Source: Syntrophomonadaceae bacterium (GTDB taxonomy: Bacteria > Bacillota > Dethiobacteria > DTU022). Taken from it: a stretch of 17,655 nucleotides of DNA. The position numbers and the translations under genes were made by a program. The notes beneath the pieces were generated by a model. That model made no database searches and was not told where the DNA came from. It saw only the letters and a list, made by a program, of their open reading frames with translations. This document shows positions 7,939-15,981 of this stretch, in pieces (positions within the stretch are counted from its first letter, which is position 1; each line of letters opens with the position of its first letter). The stretch is taken from NCBI GenBank assembly GCA_003552365.1, contig PUKR01000109.1:1-17655 (forward strand), read 5' to 3'.

Positions 7939-10350
7939 TTAGCTTCTCAAAACCGCTCCAAGCTCAAACAAGGCTTTTTGGATGTTCTCCTGGGCCCGGT
8001 TTACTTCCTCATCGGTTAAAGTGCGCTGCTCGAGGCGAAATGTAATCGAGTATGCCAGGCTGCGCTTGCCTTTGGGAATTTGTTTCCCCTCATAAAGGTC
8101 AAACAGTTTAACTTCGCTGACAAGATCGCCGCCGGCTTTTTTGATTGCTTGTTCCAGTTGCTGGGCAGGGATTTCCCTCGGTACAACTACAGCCAAATCC
8201 CTGCTGGCTGCCGGGTACCTGGGCAGGGGATTAATCCTGGGCACCAGGTTTGCCTTTTTTTCTAAAACAGTAAGATCAAATTCCCCAACTGTAACCGGTT
8301 GATCAATTTCCCAGTCCCCGGCAACATCCGGATGGATCTGCCCCAGGAAACCCAGCTCTGAACCCCCGATCTTTACTTTAGCACAGCGGGTCGGGTGAGA
8401 AAAAGGCATTTGGGCCGGTATAAACTGATAGTCTTCAATCTGCAGCCGGCTAAAAAGTGCTTCCAGGACGCCTTTAACTGTAAAAAAGTCGGCTTCCCGG
8501 GAAGAAACCGCCCAGTTCTGTTCAGGAACCATACCGGTGGCAGCAACAGCCAGCCTGGCGTTTTCCCGGGGCAATTCTTGCAGGGGCAGGTTATCTGTTT
8601 CATAAACAGAACCAACTTCAAAAAACAGCTGATTTAATTCCCGGTGGCTGATATTATGCCGGATAACTCTCAATAAACCGGGTAAAATTGTAGTGCGCAT
8701 AACTCCCTGCTCCTCGGAAAAAGGATTTTGAACAGGTATTGTTTTCATTTTCGGGTCGTCGGCAGAATATCTCAGCCTAACCAGGTCATTAAAATTAATA
8801 AACGAATAGGTGACAGCCTCGTAAAAACCGGAAGCGGTGAAAATATCCCTGGTTAAATTATGCAGTCTCTCTTCTTCCGTCTGCCTGTTTTCCAACAACT
8901 CACCGCGGGGCAAAGTATAGGGAATCCGGTTGTAACCATAGAGCCTGGCCACTTCTTCTACCACATCTTCTTCGATCTTTACATCGCCACGCCTTAAAGG
9001 AACAATTACTTCAAGCTCATCACTTGTTTTACTGTTAACTTTAAAGCCGAGTTTTGACAGAACATCCCGGATGTCATTTCCGGGAATCTCTGTCCCTAGT
9101 ATTCTGTTAACCCGCTCAGGGTTTACCGAAATTATTGCAGGCCTGGCCGGGCTTTGATTAAAATCAACTACTCCCTGCAGCACTTTTCCATCGGCATACC
9201 GGTTCATTAATAGGGCGGCTCGATTCTGCGACCAAAGCACCGCTTCCGGATTAACCCCCTTTTCGAAACGTTGGGATGCTTCCGAGGGAAGGTTGTAACG
9301 GCGGGCGGTGCGGCGGATATTCGTGGGGTTAAACCCCGCAGCTTCAATTAGAACTTCCCGGGTTGCCTGCGAAATCTCCGTATTTTCACCGCCCATTACC
9401 CCGGCAAGACCGATCGGTGTTTTACCGTCAGTAATAACCAGGGCTTCCGGGGTAAGCTTTCGTTCCACTCCATCAAGCGTAACCAGGGTTTCCTCTTCTT
9501 CCGCCCTTCTAACCACTATCTCATTGCTTTCCAAAAGCTTAAGGTCAAAAGCATGTAGTGGTTGCCCAAACTCCCACATCACGTAGTTGGTAATATCAAC
9601 TATATTACTGATCGGGCGAATTCCGGCTTTTAGCAGTCTTAATTGCATCCAAAGGGGCGATTTTTTTATTTCAACCTCCTTGACAGCCCTGGCAGTATAG
9701 CGTGGGCATAAGTCCGGGTCTTCTATCCTGACGTTAAAAATGCTTTCCAGGGAGGGTTCTGTTTCCGGTGGATCCATGGCGGGCATTTTTATTTCAGCCC
9801 CGGTCAGGGCGGCGGTTTCATAAGCTACCCCGATCATGCTCAGGCAATCCGAACGATTTGGGGTCAATTCCAGCTCAATCACCTTATCATCAAATCCTAA
9901 AACCTTATCTACCGGGCTGCCCGTTTTTGCGTCCTGATCGAGGATAAGGATTTCATCTTCAGTCCCCAGTTCCAAATCCAGCTCCTGGGCGGAACAAATC
10001 ATGCCGGTCGAGCTGGATCCGTAGATAACTGCTTCTTCTATGCGACGCCCGCCGGGCAAGGTTGAACCTGGCTTAGCCACAGGAACCTTGTCGCCCGGCT
10101 GCATATTTTTTGCGCCGCAAACTATTCTTACTATTTCTCCTCCCAGATCGGTATCTACCAGGACCAGGTTGCTTCTTCCCGGGTGGGGTTCCAGTGATTT
10201 CACCTCACCGACGACTACTCCCGGGAGGTTAGGACCAAACGTTTCTACCGATTCTACTTCTATTCCCGACAGGGTTAACAAATTAGCCAGTTCTTCGGCC
10301 GATATTTCCGGATCGATATAATCCAGTAACCAGCTGTATGGAACACGCAT
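7939..10350 (-). CDS. pheT: Phenylalanine--tRNA ligase beta subunit
   Basis: Beta chain of the alpha2-beta2 phenylalanyl-tRNA synthetase, which charges tRNA-Phe in the cytoplasm; 803 residues, full length. Domains in order are: the N-terminal B1 fold (MRVPYSWLLDYIDPEIS), an EMAP/OB-like tRNA-binding domain (about 40-150), the B3/B4 editing domain (about 210-385, with TDGKTPIGLAGVMGG), the B5 DNA-binding-like domain (about 400-475), a catalytic-like core (about 480-690), and a C-terminal FDX-ACB anticodon-binding domain (about 708-802, starting near NPLPRYPAASRDLAV). The start is ATG at 10350, behind AAAGGAGG. It lies 72 bases after pheS, with no promoter or terminator seen in the gap, so it depends on the pheS T-box leader. 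Confidence 0.97.
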   Translation of the reverse strand: MRVPYSWLLDYIDPEISAEELANLLTLSGIEVESVETFGPNLPGVVVGEVKSLEPHPGRSNLVLVDTDLGGEIVRIVCGAKNMQPGDKVPVAKPGSTLPGGRRIEEAVIYGSSSTGMICSAQELDLELGTEDEILILDQDAKTGSPVDKVLGFDDKVIELELTPNRSDCLSMIGVAYETAALTGAEIKMPAMDPPETEPSLESIFNVRIEDPDLCPRYTARAVKEVEIKKSPLWMQLRLLKAGIRPISNIVDITNYVMWEFGQPLHAFDLKLLESNEIVVRRAEEEETLVTLDGVERKLTPEALVITDGKTPIGLAGVMGGENTEISQATREVLIEAAGFNPTNIRRTARRYNLPSEASQRFEKGVNPEAVLWSQNRAALLMNRYADGKVLQGVVDFNQSPARPAIISVNPERVNRILGTEIPGNDIRDVLSKLGFKVNSKTSDELEVIVPLRRGDVKIEEDVVEEVARLYGYNRIPYTLPRGELLENRQTEEERLHNLTRDIFTASGFYEAVTYSFINFNDLVRLRYSADDPKMKTIPVQNPFSEEQGVMRTTILPGLLRVIRHNISHRELNQLFFEVGSVYETDNLPLQELPRENARLAVAATGMVPEQNWAVSSREADFFTVKGVLEALFSRLQIEDYQFIPAQMPFSHPTRCAKVKIGGSELGFLGQIHPDVAGDWEIDQPVTVGEFDLTVLEKKANLVPRINPLPRYPAASRDLAVVVPREIPAQQLEQAIKKAGGDLVSEVKLFDLYEGKQIPKGKRSLAYSITFRLEQRTLTDEEVNRAQENIQKALFELGAVLRS

Positions 10351-10422
10351 CTATTTTTGCCTCCTTTAGTCGCTATTATCTTAATCGTTATTATCTGCTT
10401 GGTTTATTTTCATTAGAGCGGT

Positions 10423-11448
10423 TTAATTAAACTGTTTCAGAAAACGCAAGTCATTGGAAAAAAAGAGGCGCAGGTCACCGATACCATATTTTAACATGGC
10501 TATCCGTTCTATTCCCATGCCAAAGGCAAAACCTGTTGACTTCCTGGGATCGTAACCGGAAACTTCAAGCACCCGGGGGTGAACCATACCCGCACCAAGT
10601 ATTTCCAACCAGCCGCTATTGCTGCAAACCCGGCAGCCGCTGCCGCCGCACATTATACAGGAAATGTCCACTTCCGCGCTTGGTTCAGTAAAGGGGAAGA
10701 AGCTGGGGCGGAAGCGTACCTTTTGACCGGGACCAAACATCTCCCGGGCAAACAGGTGCAGAGTCCCTTTTAAATCAGCAAAAGTGATATCAGAGTCTAC
10801 CGCCAACCCTTCACACTGGTGAAACATTGATGAGTGGGTAGCATCGTCATCGCGCCGGTAGACCTTGCCCAGGCAAATTACCCGCACCGGTAATTTGGGC
10901 GCTCTTTTTTCCATGGCCCTGATTTGTACCGGCGATGTATGGGTGCGCAGCAAAAATTGGTCGGTTATATAATATGAATCCTGCATATCCCGGGCCGGGT
11001 GATCGGCCGGTATGTTCAGGGCCTCAAAGTTATAATAGTCACTTTCAATCTCCGGGCCGTATGCCAGCTGGAAACCCAGGCCGACAAATATTTCTTTTAT
11101 TTCTTCCTGGACCAGAGTCAGGGGATGTTTCTGACCCACAGTTGCCGGGCTTCCGGGCAGGGTGACATCAATTCTTTCGTTTTCCCACTGTTCACCTTTC
11201 CGGGCATCGCGCAAGCTTTGTTCTTTTAGCTCAATAGCCCTTTCCAGCTCCTCTCTTAAGGCATTGGCTTTCTTACCGATAACCGGTCTATCCTCCGGGG
11301 GAGCGCTGCCCAGGCTGCGGAGCAATTTTGTAAGTTCCCCCTTTTTACCCAGGAATCGCACCCTGGCCTCTTTTAATTCATCCAAATCCTTTACTGCTTC
11401 AATATTTTGCTTTGCTTCATCTTCCAGTTCCTTTAGTTTATCAAGCAC
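10423..11448 (-). CDS. pheS: Phenylalanine--tRNA ligase alpha subunit
   Basis: Catalytic alpha chain of phenylalanyl-tRNA synthetase, 341 residues with this start, the normal size. An N-terminal coiled coil (about 1-85) is followed by the class II core: motif 2 around YRRDDDATHSSMFHQCEG, the substrate-pocket region with HTSPVQIRAM, a four-cysteine cluster CIMCGGSGCRVC, and motif 3 GMGIERIAMLKYGIGDLR. The start is GTG at 11448, behind GGAGGTG (spacing about 8). The reading frame stays open up to 11532, but that extension translates the T-box antiterminator and terminator, so it is not coding. It is cotranscribed with pheT and controlled by the T-box upstream. Confidence 0.97.
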   Translation of the reverse strand: MLDKLKELEDEAKQNIEAVKDLDELKEARVRFLGKKGELTKLLRSLGSAPPEDRPVIGKKANALREELERAIELKEQSLRDARKGEQWENERIDVTLPGSPATVGQKHPLTLVQEEIKEIFVGLGFQLAYGPEIESDYYNFEALNIPADHPARDMQDSYYITDQFLLRTHTSPVQIRAMEKRAPKLPVRVICLGKVYRRDDDATHSSMFHQCEGLAVDSDITFADLKGTLHLFAREMFGPGQKVRFRPSFFPFTEPSAEVDISCIMCGGSGCRVCSNSGWLEILGAGMVHPRVLEVSGYDPRKSTGFAFGMGIERIAMLKYGIGDLRLFFSNDLRFLKQFN

Positions 11449-11463
11449 TTCAGCCACCTCCGT

Positions 11464-11737
11464 AAAATAAAAAATCCCTCTTGTGAAGAGGGACGAAAGA
11501 CAATCTTCCGCGGTACCACCCATTTTAGCCAACCGCTTAGCTCACTCAGAAAATCGTTAACGGTGATCTCCGTGATCGTCTACTCAGGCTTAAAATTAAA
11601 AGCCCTTCAACGTCAAGCTCCGGAGCGAAATTCAGCCGGTGGCACCGAACCTGCTTTCAGTCGAGGCAGGTCCTCCCTTTAGCATGCCCAAACTCCACAC
11701 CTACTTAACTCCATCATCGCCGGTATTATAAAAATTT
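11464..11737 (-). promoter_or_regulatory. T-box leader responding to tRNA-Phe
   Basis: This fills the 320-base gap between rlmP and pheS. The T-box sequence GGGTGGTACCGCGG lies at 11521-11508. After it comes a perfect 8-base terminator stem, TCCCTCTT/AAGAGGGA (11493-11486 and 11482-11475), followed by a T-rich tract (11474-11464). The variable base of TGGN is T, which would pair with discriminator A of tRNA-Phe. The likely specifier codon is TTC at 11629-11627, within GAATTTCG on the 3' side of Stem I, matching Phe. Uncharged tRNA-Phe should favour the antiterminator and turn on pheST. The T-box identity is certain; the specifier position is inferred from sequence and not from a full fold. 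Confidence 0.93.
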
Positions 11738-11743
11738 AAGAGA

Positions 11744-11772
11744 ATTATAGCATTAAGCAAAGAAAGTTTCAA
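11744..11772 (-). promoter_or_regulatory. Sigma-A promoter of the pheS T-box transcript
   Basis: On the minus strand, -35 TTGAAA (11772-11767) and -10 TATAAT (11749-11744) are 17 bases apart. TG one base before the -10 makes it extended. Transcription should start near 11737. The -35 box contains the TGA stop codon of rlmP, so the promoter begins inside the upstream gene. Confidence 0.85.
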
Positions 11773-12602
11773 GGAGATGAACTTTTCCGGTGACGAATAA
11801 TTTCATAAATAATCAGTGCTGCAGACACTGCCGCGTTTAATGATTCAACCCTGCCAAATATTGGTATAGATATTAACAGATCCGCTTCAGAAATGAGCTT
11901 ATCATCGATCCCGGCGGATTCATTGCCGATAATCAAGGAACAACGATCTGCGTATTTGGCAGACCAGTGCTCTGTTCCGCTGACGGCAGAAGCAGCAATA
12001 ACCTGAACCCCGTTTTGTTTTAAATCACGGACCATCTCAAGTGGATTGTCGACCTGGTACAGCTTTACTTTAAAGATCGAGCCGGCGGTAGCCCTTAAAA
12101 CTTTGGAGTTATAGGGATCCACGCTTCCGGCAGTGTAATAAACCGTTTCCACCCCGGCCGCAGCTGCCGTGCGGATTACTGTTCCCATATTCCCGGGGTC
12201 CTGCAGCCTGTCCAGGATTAAAGAAAACTTCGGCACTTCTTCAGTATTTAAATGATAAATTAAACGGTTAAAGTAAAATATCGCGGCAATGGGTTGGGGG
12301 GTTTCAGTTTCGGCAATTTTAGCAAACAGCCGCTCCGGCAGGGTAACATGTTTCACCGGTGACATAGCCCTTTCCGCCCACTCAATCCCTTGTTGTTCAA
12401 AATATTCCCGGGTATAAAAAAAAGCCCTTGGAGTTAAACCGGCTTCGAGTGCCTCATAAACCAGGTTTGGCCCCTCCAGGGCTAGCTGCTGCTTTTTTTG
12501 CCGGTAGCGGGTGTTATTTTGCAACCTAACGAACTCTTTCAGCAGTGTATGACTGCTGCTTGTAACATGAGTTGGCTCCAAGTTTAATCCACTCCCGGGC
12601 AT
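11769..12602 (-). CDS. rlmP: TrmH/SpoU-family RNA 2'-O-methyltransferase (RlmP/YsgA-like)
   Basis: SPOUT-class methyltransferase using SAM, 277 residues. An N-terminal substrate-binding domain (about 20-115, with LALEGPNLVYEAL) is followed by the knotted catalytic domain: motif 1 DRLQDPGNMGTVIRTAAAAG, motif 2 LIIGNESAGID, motif 3 IPIFGRVESLNAAVSAAL. In Bacillus the homologue in the same place, upstream of pheS, is YsgA, reported as RlmP, the 23S rRNA G2553 methyltransferase. That makes this assignment likely but not proven. ATG at 12602 has no good ribosome binding site. TTG at 12581, behind GGGAGTGG, is a real alternative that trims seven residues. It follows rplT by 7 bases, so it probably belongs to the infC operon. 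Confidence 0.85.
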   Translation of the reverse strand: MPGSGLNLEPTHVTSSSHTLLKEFVRLQNNTRYRQKKQQLALEGPNLVYEALEAGLTPRAFFYTREYFEQQGIEWAERAMSPVKHVTLPERLFAKIAETETPQPIAAIFYFNRLIYHLNTEEVPKFSLILDRLQDPGNMGTVIRTAAAAGVETVYYTAGSVDPYNSKVLRATAGSIFKVKLYQVDNPLEMVRDLKQNGVQVIAASAVSGTEHWSAKYADRCSLIIGNESAGIDDKLISEADLLISIPIFGRVESLNAAVSAALIIYEIIRHRKSSSP

Positions 12603-12609
12603 TTTTGGG

Positions 12610-12963
12610 TTAATTATTTTCTTTAGCTACTTCAACCAAACGGTTAAACGCTTCTTTATCGTTTACCGCTAAATCAGCAAGAACTTTGCGGTTAATCTGG
12701 ACATCTGCTTTTCTCAATCCGTTTATAAATCGGCTGTATGATAAACCTCCGGCCCTGGCAGCTGCATTAATCCGGGCGATCCACAGCTTGCGAAAATCCC
12801 TTTTGCGCTGCTTCCGGTCACGATAGGCATAAGCAAGCGATTTCATAACCTGCTGGTTGGCCACTCTAAAAAGTTTGCTCTTGGAGCCGTAATACCCTTT
12901 GGCCAGTTTTAAAATTTTCTTACGCCTGTTACGGGCAACATTACCTCTTTTGGTGCGAGGCAT
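12610..12963 (-). CDS. rplT: 50S ribosomal protein L20
   Basis: Ribosomal protein bL20, 117 residues, full length. It binds 23S rRNA early in 50S assembly. The very basic N-terminal tail (MPRTKRGNVARNRRKKILK) and the globular C-terminal half (KLWIARINAAARAGGLSYS, then KADVQINRKVLADLA) are typical. The start is ATG at 12963, behind GGAGGATG. It is third in infC-rpmI-rplT. In Bacillus L20 represses this operon through the infC leader, and a matching leader is present here. Confidence 0.97.
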   Translation of the reverse strand: MPRTKRGNVARNRRKKILKLAKGYYGSKSKLFRVANQQVMKSLAYAYRDRKQRKRDFRKLWIARINAAARAGGLSYSRFINGLRKADVQINRKVLADLAVNDKEAFNRLVEVAKENN

Positions 12964-13042
12964 AATTAATCATCCTCCAATCATCCTTTTAAACTATAAA
13001 TTAGGATCAATTATATTTTAATTCTTGCTTTTAATGATAATT

Positions 13043-13234
13043 TTATTGAACAAGCTGTTTGACCCGCTTTACATCGGCTGGTTTAACCATGGCAGACTTG
13101 CGAAGTCTTCTTTTGCGGGAAGGATTTTTTTTGCCGAGAAGATGGTTGGCATAAGCCTGGCTACGTTTAAATTTACCTTTCCCGGTCTTTCTAAAGCGTT
13201 TAGCCGTTCCGCTGTGAGTTTTCATTTTTGGCAT
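13043..13234 (-). CDS. rpmI: 50S ribosomal protein L35
   Basis: Ribosomal protein bL35, 63 residues, nearly all basic, beginning MPKMKTHSGTAKRFRKTG and ending KPADVKRVKQLVQ. The family start MPKMKTHSG is used (ATG at 13234). The frame is open to a TTG at 13246, which would add four atypical residues. The ribosome binding site GAAAGG is about 12 bases upstream of the ATG, longer than ideal, so expression may lean on coupling to infC, which ends 25 bases before. Confidence 0.95.
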   Translation of the reverse strand: MPKMKTHSGTAKRFRKTGKGKFKRSQAYANHLLGKKNPSRKRRLRKSAMVKPADVKRVKQLVQ

Positions 13235-13259
13235 TTCAAACAACAACCTTTCTATTCTC

Positions 13260-13769
13260 CTATGATTTAGGCGCTAATATCATGATCATGTTACGCCCTT
13301 CCTGCTTGGCCTGCTTTTCCACCACACCGTAATCGGAAAGTTCTTCGGCCAAATCTTTACATAAACCCTGGGCGATTTCAGGGTGGGTTATTTCCCGGCC
13401 CCTGAACATTACTGTAACTTTAATCTTGTCACCTTTCTGTAAAAACTTCTGCCCTCTTTTTACCTTAACATCAAAATCATGTTTATCAATATTAGGGCGC
13501 AGCTTAATTTCTTTAATTGATGTGGTTTTTTGTTTTTTCTTCGCTTCCTTGTCTCGCTTGCTTTGCTCATACTTATATTTGCCGTAGTCCATCATCCGGC
13601 AAACCGGTGGCTTTTCATTCGGAGCAACATTAACCAGGTCCATTTTCTTTTCCCGGGCTAAATCAAGAGCTTCATCAGTCTTCATAACCCCTAATTGATT
13701 ACCATCCTGATCGATTACCCTTACTTCACGGGCCTTAATTTGTTCATTCACGAACAAATTTTTACTAAT
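13260..13769 (-). CDS. infC: Translation initiation factor IF-3 with ATT start codon
   Basis: IF3, 169 residues, binds the 30S subunit, blocks premature 50S joining and checks start codon and initiator tRNA. The N-domain opens with ISKNLFVNEQIKAREVRVID, then comes the lysine-rich linker (about residues 76-88) and the C-domain with IKLRPNIDKHDFDVK and VMFRGREITHPEIAQ. The start is taken as ATT at 13769, with the perfect ribosome binding site GGGAGGTGA (13784-13776) six bases away. The first in-frame standard start (TTG at 13757) lies too far from it and would cut off the conserved ISK opening. The AUU start matches known infC genes of E. coli and Bacillus relatives, where IF3 represses its own rare-start mRNA. 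Confidence 0.96.
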   Translation of the reverse strand: MSKNLFVNEQIKAREVRVIDQDGNQLGVMKTDEALDLAREKKMDLVNVAPNEKPPVCRMMDYGKYKYEQSKRDKEAKKKQKTTSIKEIKLRPNIDKHDFDVKVKRGQKFLQKGDKIKVTVMFRGREITHPEIAQGLCKDLAEELSDYGVVEKQAKQEGRNMIMILAPKS

Positions 13770-13784
13770 AACGTTTCACCTCCC

Positions 13785-13913
13785 AAAAAGTTAAAGAGCA
13801 GGGGTTACCGCCTGCTCTAAATATCCTAAAACATTTATGGATAAACCCTGCTAACTGTACAGCGTACGTCTCAGGGTGAGAAGCGGTTACTTCTTCTTGC
13901 ATAAATTTTTACC
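13785..13913 (-). promoter_or_regulatory. infC leader RNA (L20-leader-like attenuator)
   Basis: An untranslated leader between the infC promoter and its ribosome binding site. It contains GAAG/CTTC around AAGTAACCG, then ACCCTG ... GTAC-GCT-GTAC ... CAGGGT (a 6-base stem enclosing a 4-base stem, about 13878-13843). Last is an attenuator-like hairpin AGAGCAGG/CCTGCTCT (13818-13811 and 13802-13795), followed by TTAACTTTTT just before the ribosome binding site. In Bacillus the infC-rpmI-rplT leader binds L20 and terminates transcription. Position and layout fit that family, but I have not aligned it to a covariance model. Confidence 0.7.
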
Positions 13914-13919
13914 TATTTG

Positions 13920-13948
13920 ACTATAACAGAATTAGCGGGCCGGGTCAA
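13920..13948 (-). promoter_or_regulatory. Sigma-A promoter of infC-rpmI-rplT
   Basis: -35 TTGACC (13948-13943) and -10 TATAGT (13925-13920) have an exact 17-base spacer on the minus strand. The TGA stop of thrS is inside the -35 box. Transcription should start near 13913, giving a leader of about 145 bases before the ATT start. Confidence 0.85.
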
Positions 13949-15852
13949 ATCCTTTTTTCTTCAATTTCAGCCTGCAGCTTTTCAATGAAAGCATCGAGTT
14001 CCTCGGCACCAAGATCGCCCTGGTCCCTGTGACGAACCGCAACTTCCCCGCTTTCAGATTCTTTGTCTCCGACCACCAGCATGTAAGGTACCTTCTTCAC
14101 CTGGGCTTCCCTGATTTTATAGCCCACTTTTTCATTGCGGTCATCCAACTCCACCCGGAAATCGAAGCTCTTTAGCTTTTCGTAAACTTGCCTTCCGTAA
14201 TCGTGGGTCCTGTCTGTTACCGGTATTACACTTGCCTGGACCGGGGCCAGCCAGACCGGAAATCTTCCACCGTAGTGTTCAATCAAGAGGGCTAAAAGCC
14301 GTTCCATAGCCCCGTATATAACGCGGTGAATAACTACCGGTCGATGCTTCTCTCCATCCTCACCAATATAGGTCAAATCGAATTTTTCCGGCATCTGGAA
14401 ATCAAGCTGGATCGTGCCGCACTGCCAGCTGCGTCCCATACAGTCTTCCAGGTGAAAGTCTATCTTGGGCCCGTAAAAAGCGCCATCCCCTTCATTGAGC
14501 CTGTAAGATATATCCCTTGACTGCAGCACCCGTTCAAGGAGCGAAGTGGCTTTGTCCCACATATCTTTAGTTCCCATGGCCTTTTCCGGCATGGTGCTTA
14601 ACTCTACCCGGTAAGTGAAACCAAAAATACTATAAAAGCGGTCCATCAAATCGATAACCCCGCCTACTTCCTGTTCAACCTGGGAAGGAAGCATAAATAT
14701 GTGAGCATCATCCTGGGTAAAAGAGCGCACCCGCAAAAGCCCTTGCAATGTGCCGGAAAGTTCGTGCCGGTGAACAATGCCCATTTCTGCTATCCGGCGG
14801 GGCAAGTCCCTGTAACTGTGCATTTTTGAACGGAAAACCAGCATCGCCCCGGGACAGTTCATTGGTTTTACAGCATAGTCCTGTTCATCAATATTTGTAA
14901 AATACATGTTCTCGCGAAAGTGGTCCCAGTGCCCCGACTGCTCCCATAAGCTGCGGTTCAGGATCAGGGGAGTCTTAATTTCTTCGTAACCGGCCCGGCG
15001 ATGTTCCTGGCGCCAAAAATCAGTTAGTTCCTGCCAGATTACATTACCATTATTATGCAGAAAAGGAAAGCCCGGGCCCTCTTCGTGCAGGCTGAAAAGA
15101 TCAAGATCCCTGCCTAGTTTACGGTGGTCCCTTTTCTTGGCTTCTTCAAGCATAGCTAAATATTCATTAAGCTGATCTTTGTTCGGGAAAGCGGTCCCAT
15201 AAATACGCTGCAGCATTGGGTTATTTTCGTCGCCACGCCAGTAAGCACCGGCTAAGGAGGTCAGCTTAAAAGCCTTGACCATACCGGTATGAGGCAGGTG
15301 TGGCCCGGTACAGAGATCAATAAAATCACCCTGTTCGTAACAGCTGATCACTTCATCTTCAGGCATCTCGTTGATTAATTCAAGTTTATAGGTTTCGCCT
15401 TTCTCTTCGAAAAAAGCAATCGCTTCTTCCCTGCTCATTTCCCTGCGTTTAATAGGCAGCTTTTCCTTGACTATTTTTTTCATTTCCTTTTCGATTGCTT
15501 TTAAGTCATCGGAAGATATAGGTTCCTCGAAATCAAAATCATAGTAGACCCCGTTCTCAATTGCCGGTCCTATACCGAGTTTTACCTGCGGATAAAGCCG
15601 TTTTACCGCATGGGCTAATACATGGCTGGCGCTGTGCCTGTATACTTTAGCCCCCACAGGAGATTCAAAATCAACAAATTCAACCTTACTATCTTCCGGG
15701 AGAGGGGCATTCAAATCACATTCCTCGCCGTCAACAAGTACAGCAGTTAAATTTTTTCCTTCTGCCGCTTTTTCCCGGTAAAGATCCATGCAGGTGGTCC
15801 CTTCCGGATAACTGGCTTCTTTTCCATTGTCCAGCTTAACTTTTATCTGCAA
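13945..15852 (-). CDS. thrS: Threonine--tRNA ligase
   Basis: Class II threonyl-tRNA synthetase, 635 residues with this start, full length. Domains are: N-terminal TGS (1-62), the editing domain with H73-SAS-H77 and C181-TGP-H185, which hydrolyses Ser-tRNA-Thr, the catalytic core (about 240-530) with zinc ligands C333 (PMNCPGAM) and H384 (TQDDAHIF), and the C-terminal anticodon-binding domain starting near PVQASVIPVTDRTHDYG. The start is TTG at 15852, ten bases behind AGGAGGT (15869-15863). The longer frame to TTG 15873 would begin before and translate through that ribosome binding site. A clear promoter lies 45 bases upstream, and the leader is too short for a T-box, unlike many Bacillota thrS genes. 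Confidence 0.97.
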   Translation of the reverse strand: MQIKVKLDNGKEASYPEGTTCMDLYREKAAEGKNLTAVLVDGEECDLNAPLPEDSKVEFVDFESPVGAKVYRHSASHVLAHAVKRLYPQVKLGIGPAIENGVYYDFDFEEPISSDDLKAIEKEMKKIVKEKLPIKRREMSREEAIAFFEEKGETYKLELINEMPEDEVISCYEQGDFIDLCTGPHLPHTGMVKAFKLTSLAGAYWRGDENNPMLQRIYGTAFPNKDQLNEYLAMLEEAKKRDHRKLGRDLDLFSLHEEGPGFPFLHNNGNVIWQELTDFWRQEHRRAGYEEIKTPLILNRSLWEQSGHWDHFRENMYFTNIDEQDYAVKPMNCPGAMLVFRSKMHSYRDLPRRIAEMGIVHRHELSGTLQGLLRVRSFTQDDAHIFMLPSQVEQEVGGVIDLMDRFYSIFGFTYRVELSTMPEKAMGTKDMWDKATSLLERVLQSRDISYRLNEGDGAFYGPKIDFHLEDCMGRSWQCGTIQLDFQMPEKFDLTYIGEDGEKHRPVVIHRVIYGAMERLLALLIEHYGGRFPVWLAPVQASVIPVTDRTHDYGRQVYEKLKSFDFRVELDDRNEKVGYKIREAQVKKVPYMLVVGDKESESGEVAVRHRDQGDLGAEELDAFIEKLQAEIEEKRI

Positions 15853-15895
15853 AGCACTCGAGACCTCCTTCAATTCAATTCTTTGCTTTCATAAA

Positions 15896-15924
15896 ATCAT
15901 AAAACTTAGGTGCGGCCCTGTCAA
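15896..15924 (-). promoter_or_regulatory. Sigma-A promoter of thrS
   Basis: A consensus -35 TTGACA (15924-15919) and -10 TATGAT (15901-15896) are separated by exactly 17 bases on the minus strand. The predicted start near 15889 leaves only about 37 bases of leader before the TTG start codon, so no T-box or terminator fits between. Confidence 0.88.
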
Positions 15925-15981
15925 GTTAACCCCGCATTTCATTCTCATAATTAACCTTAGAACAATCAACTTTGCTGCTGC

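Noticed and set aside
8080..11470. Plus-strand frames inside pheT and pheS
   Set aside because: They are shadow frames of well-conserved synthetase genes.
11449..11532. N-terminal extension of pheS by 28 codons
   Set aside because: The extension consists of the T-box sequence and its terminator hairpin, and GGAGGTG sets the start at GTG 11448.
15853..15873. thrS start at TTG 15873
   Set aside because: It would lie upstream of and translate through the AGGAGGT ribosome binding site, and adds residues outside the TGS domain.
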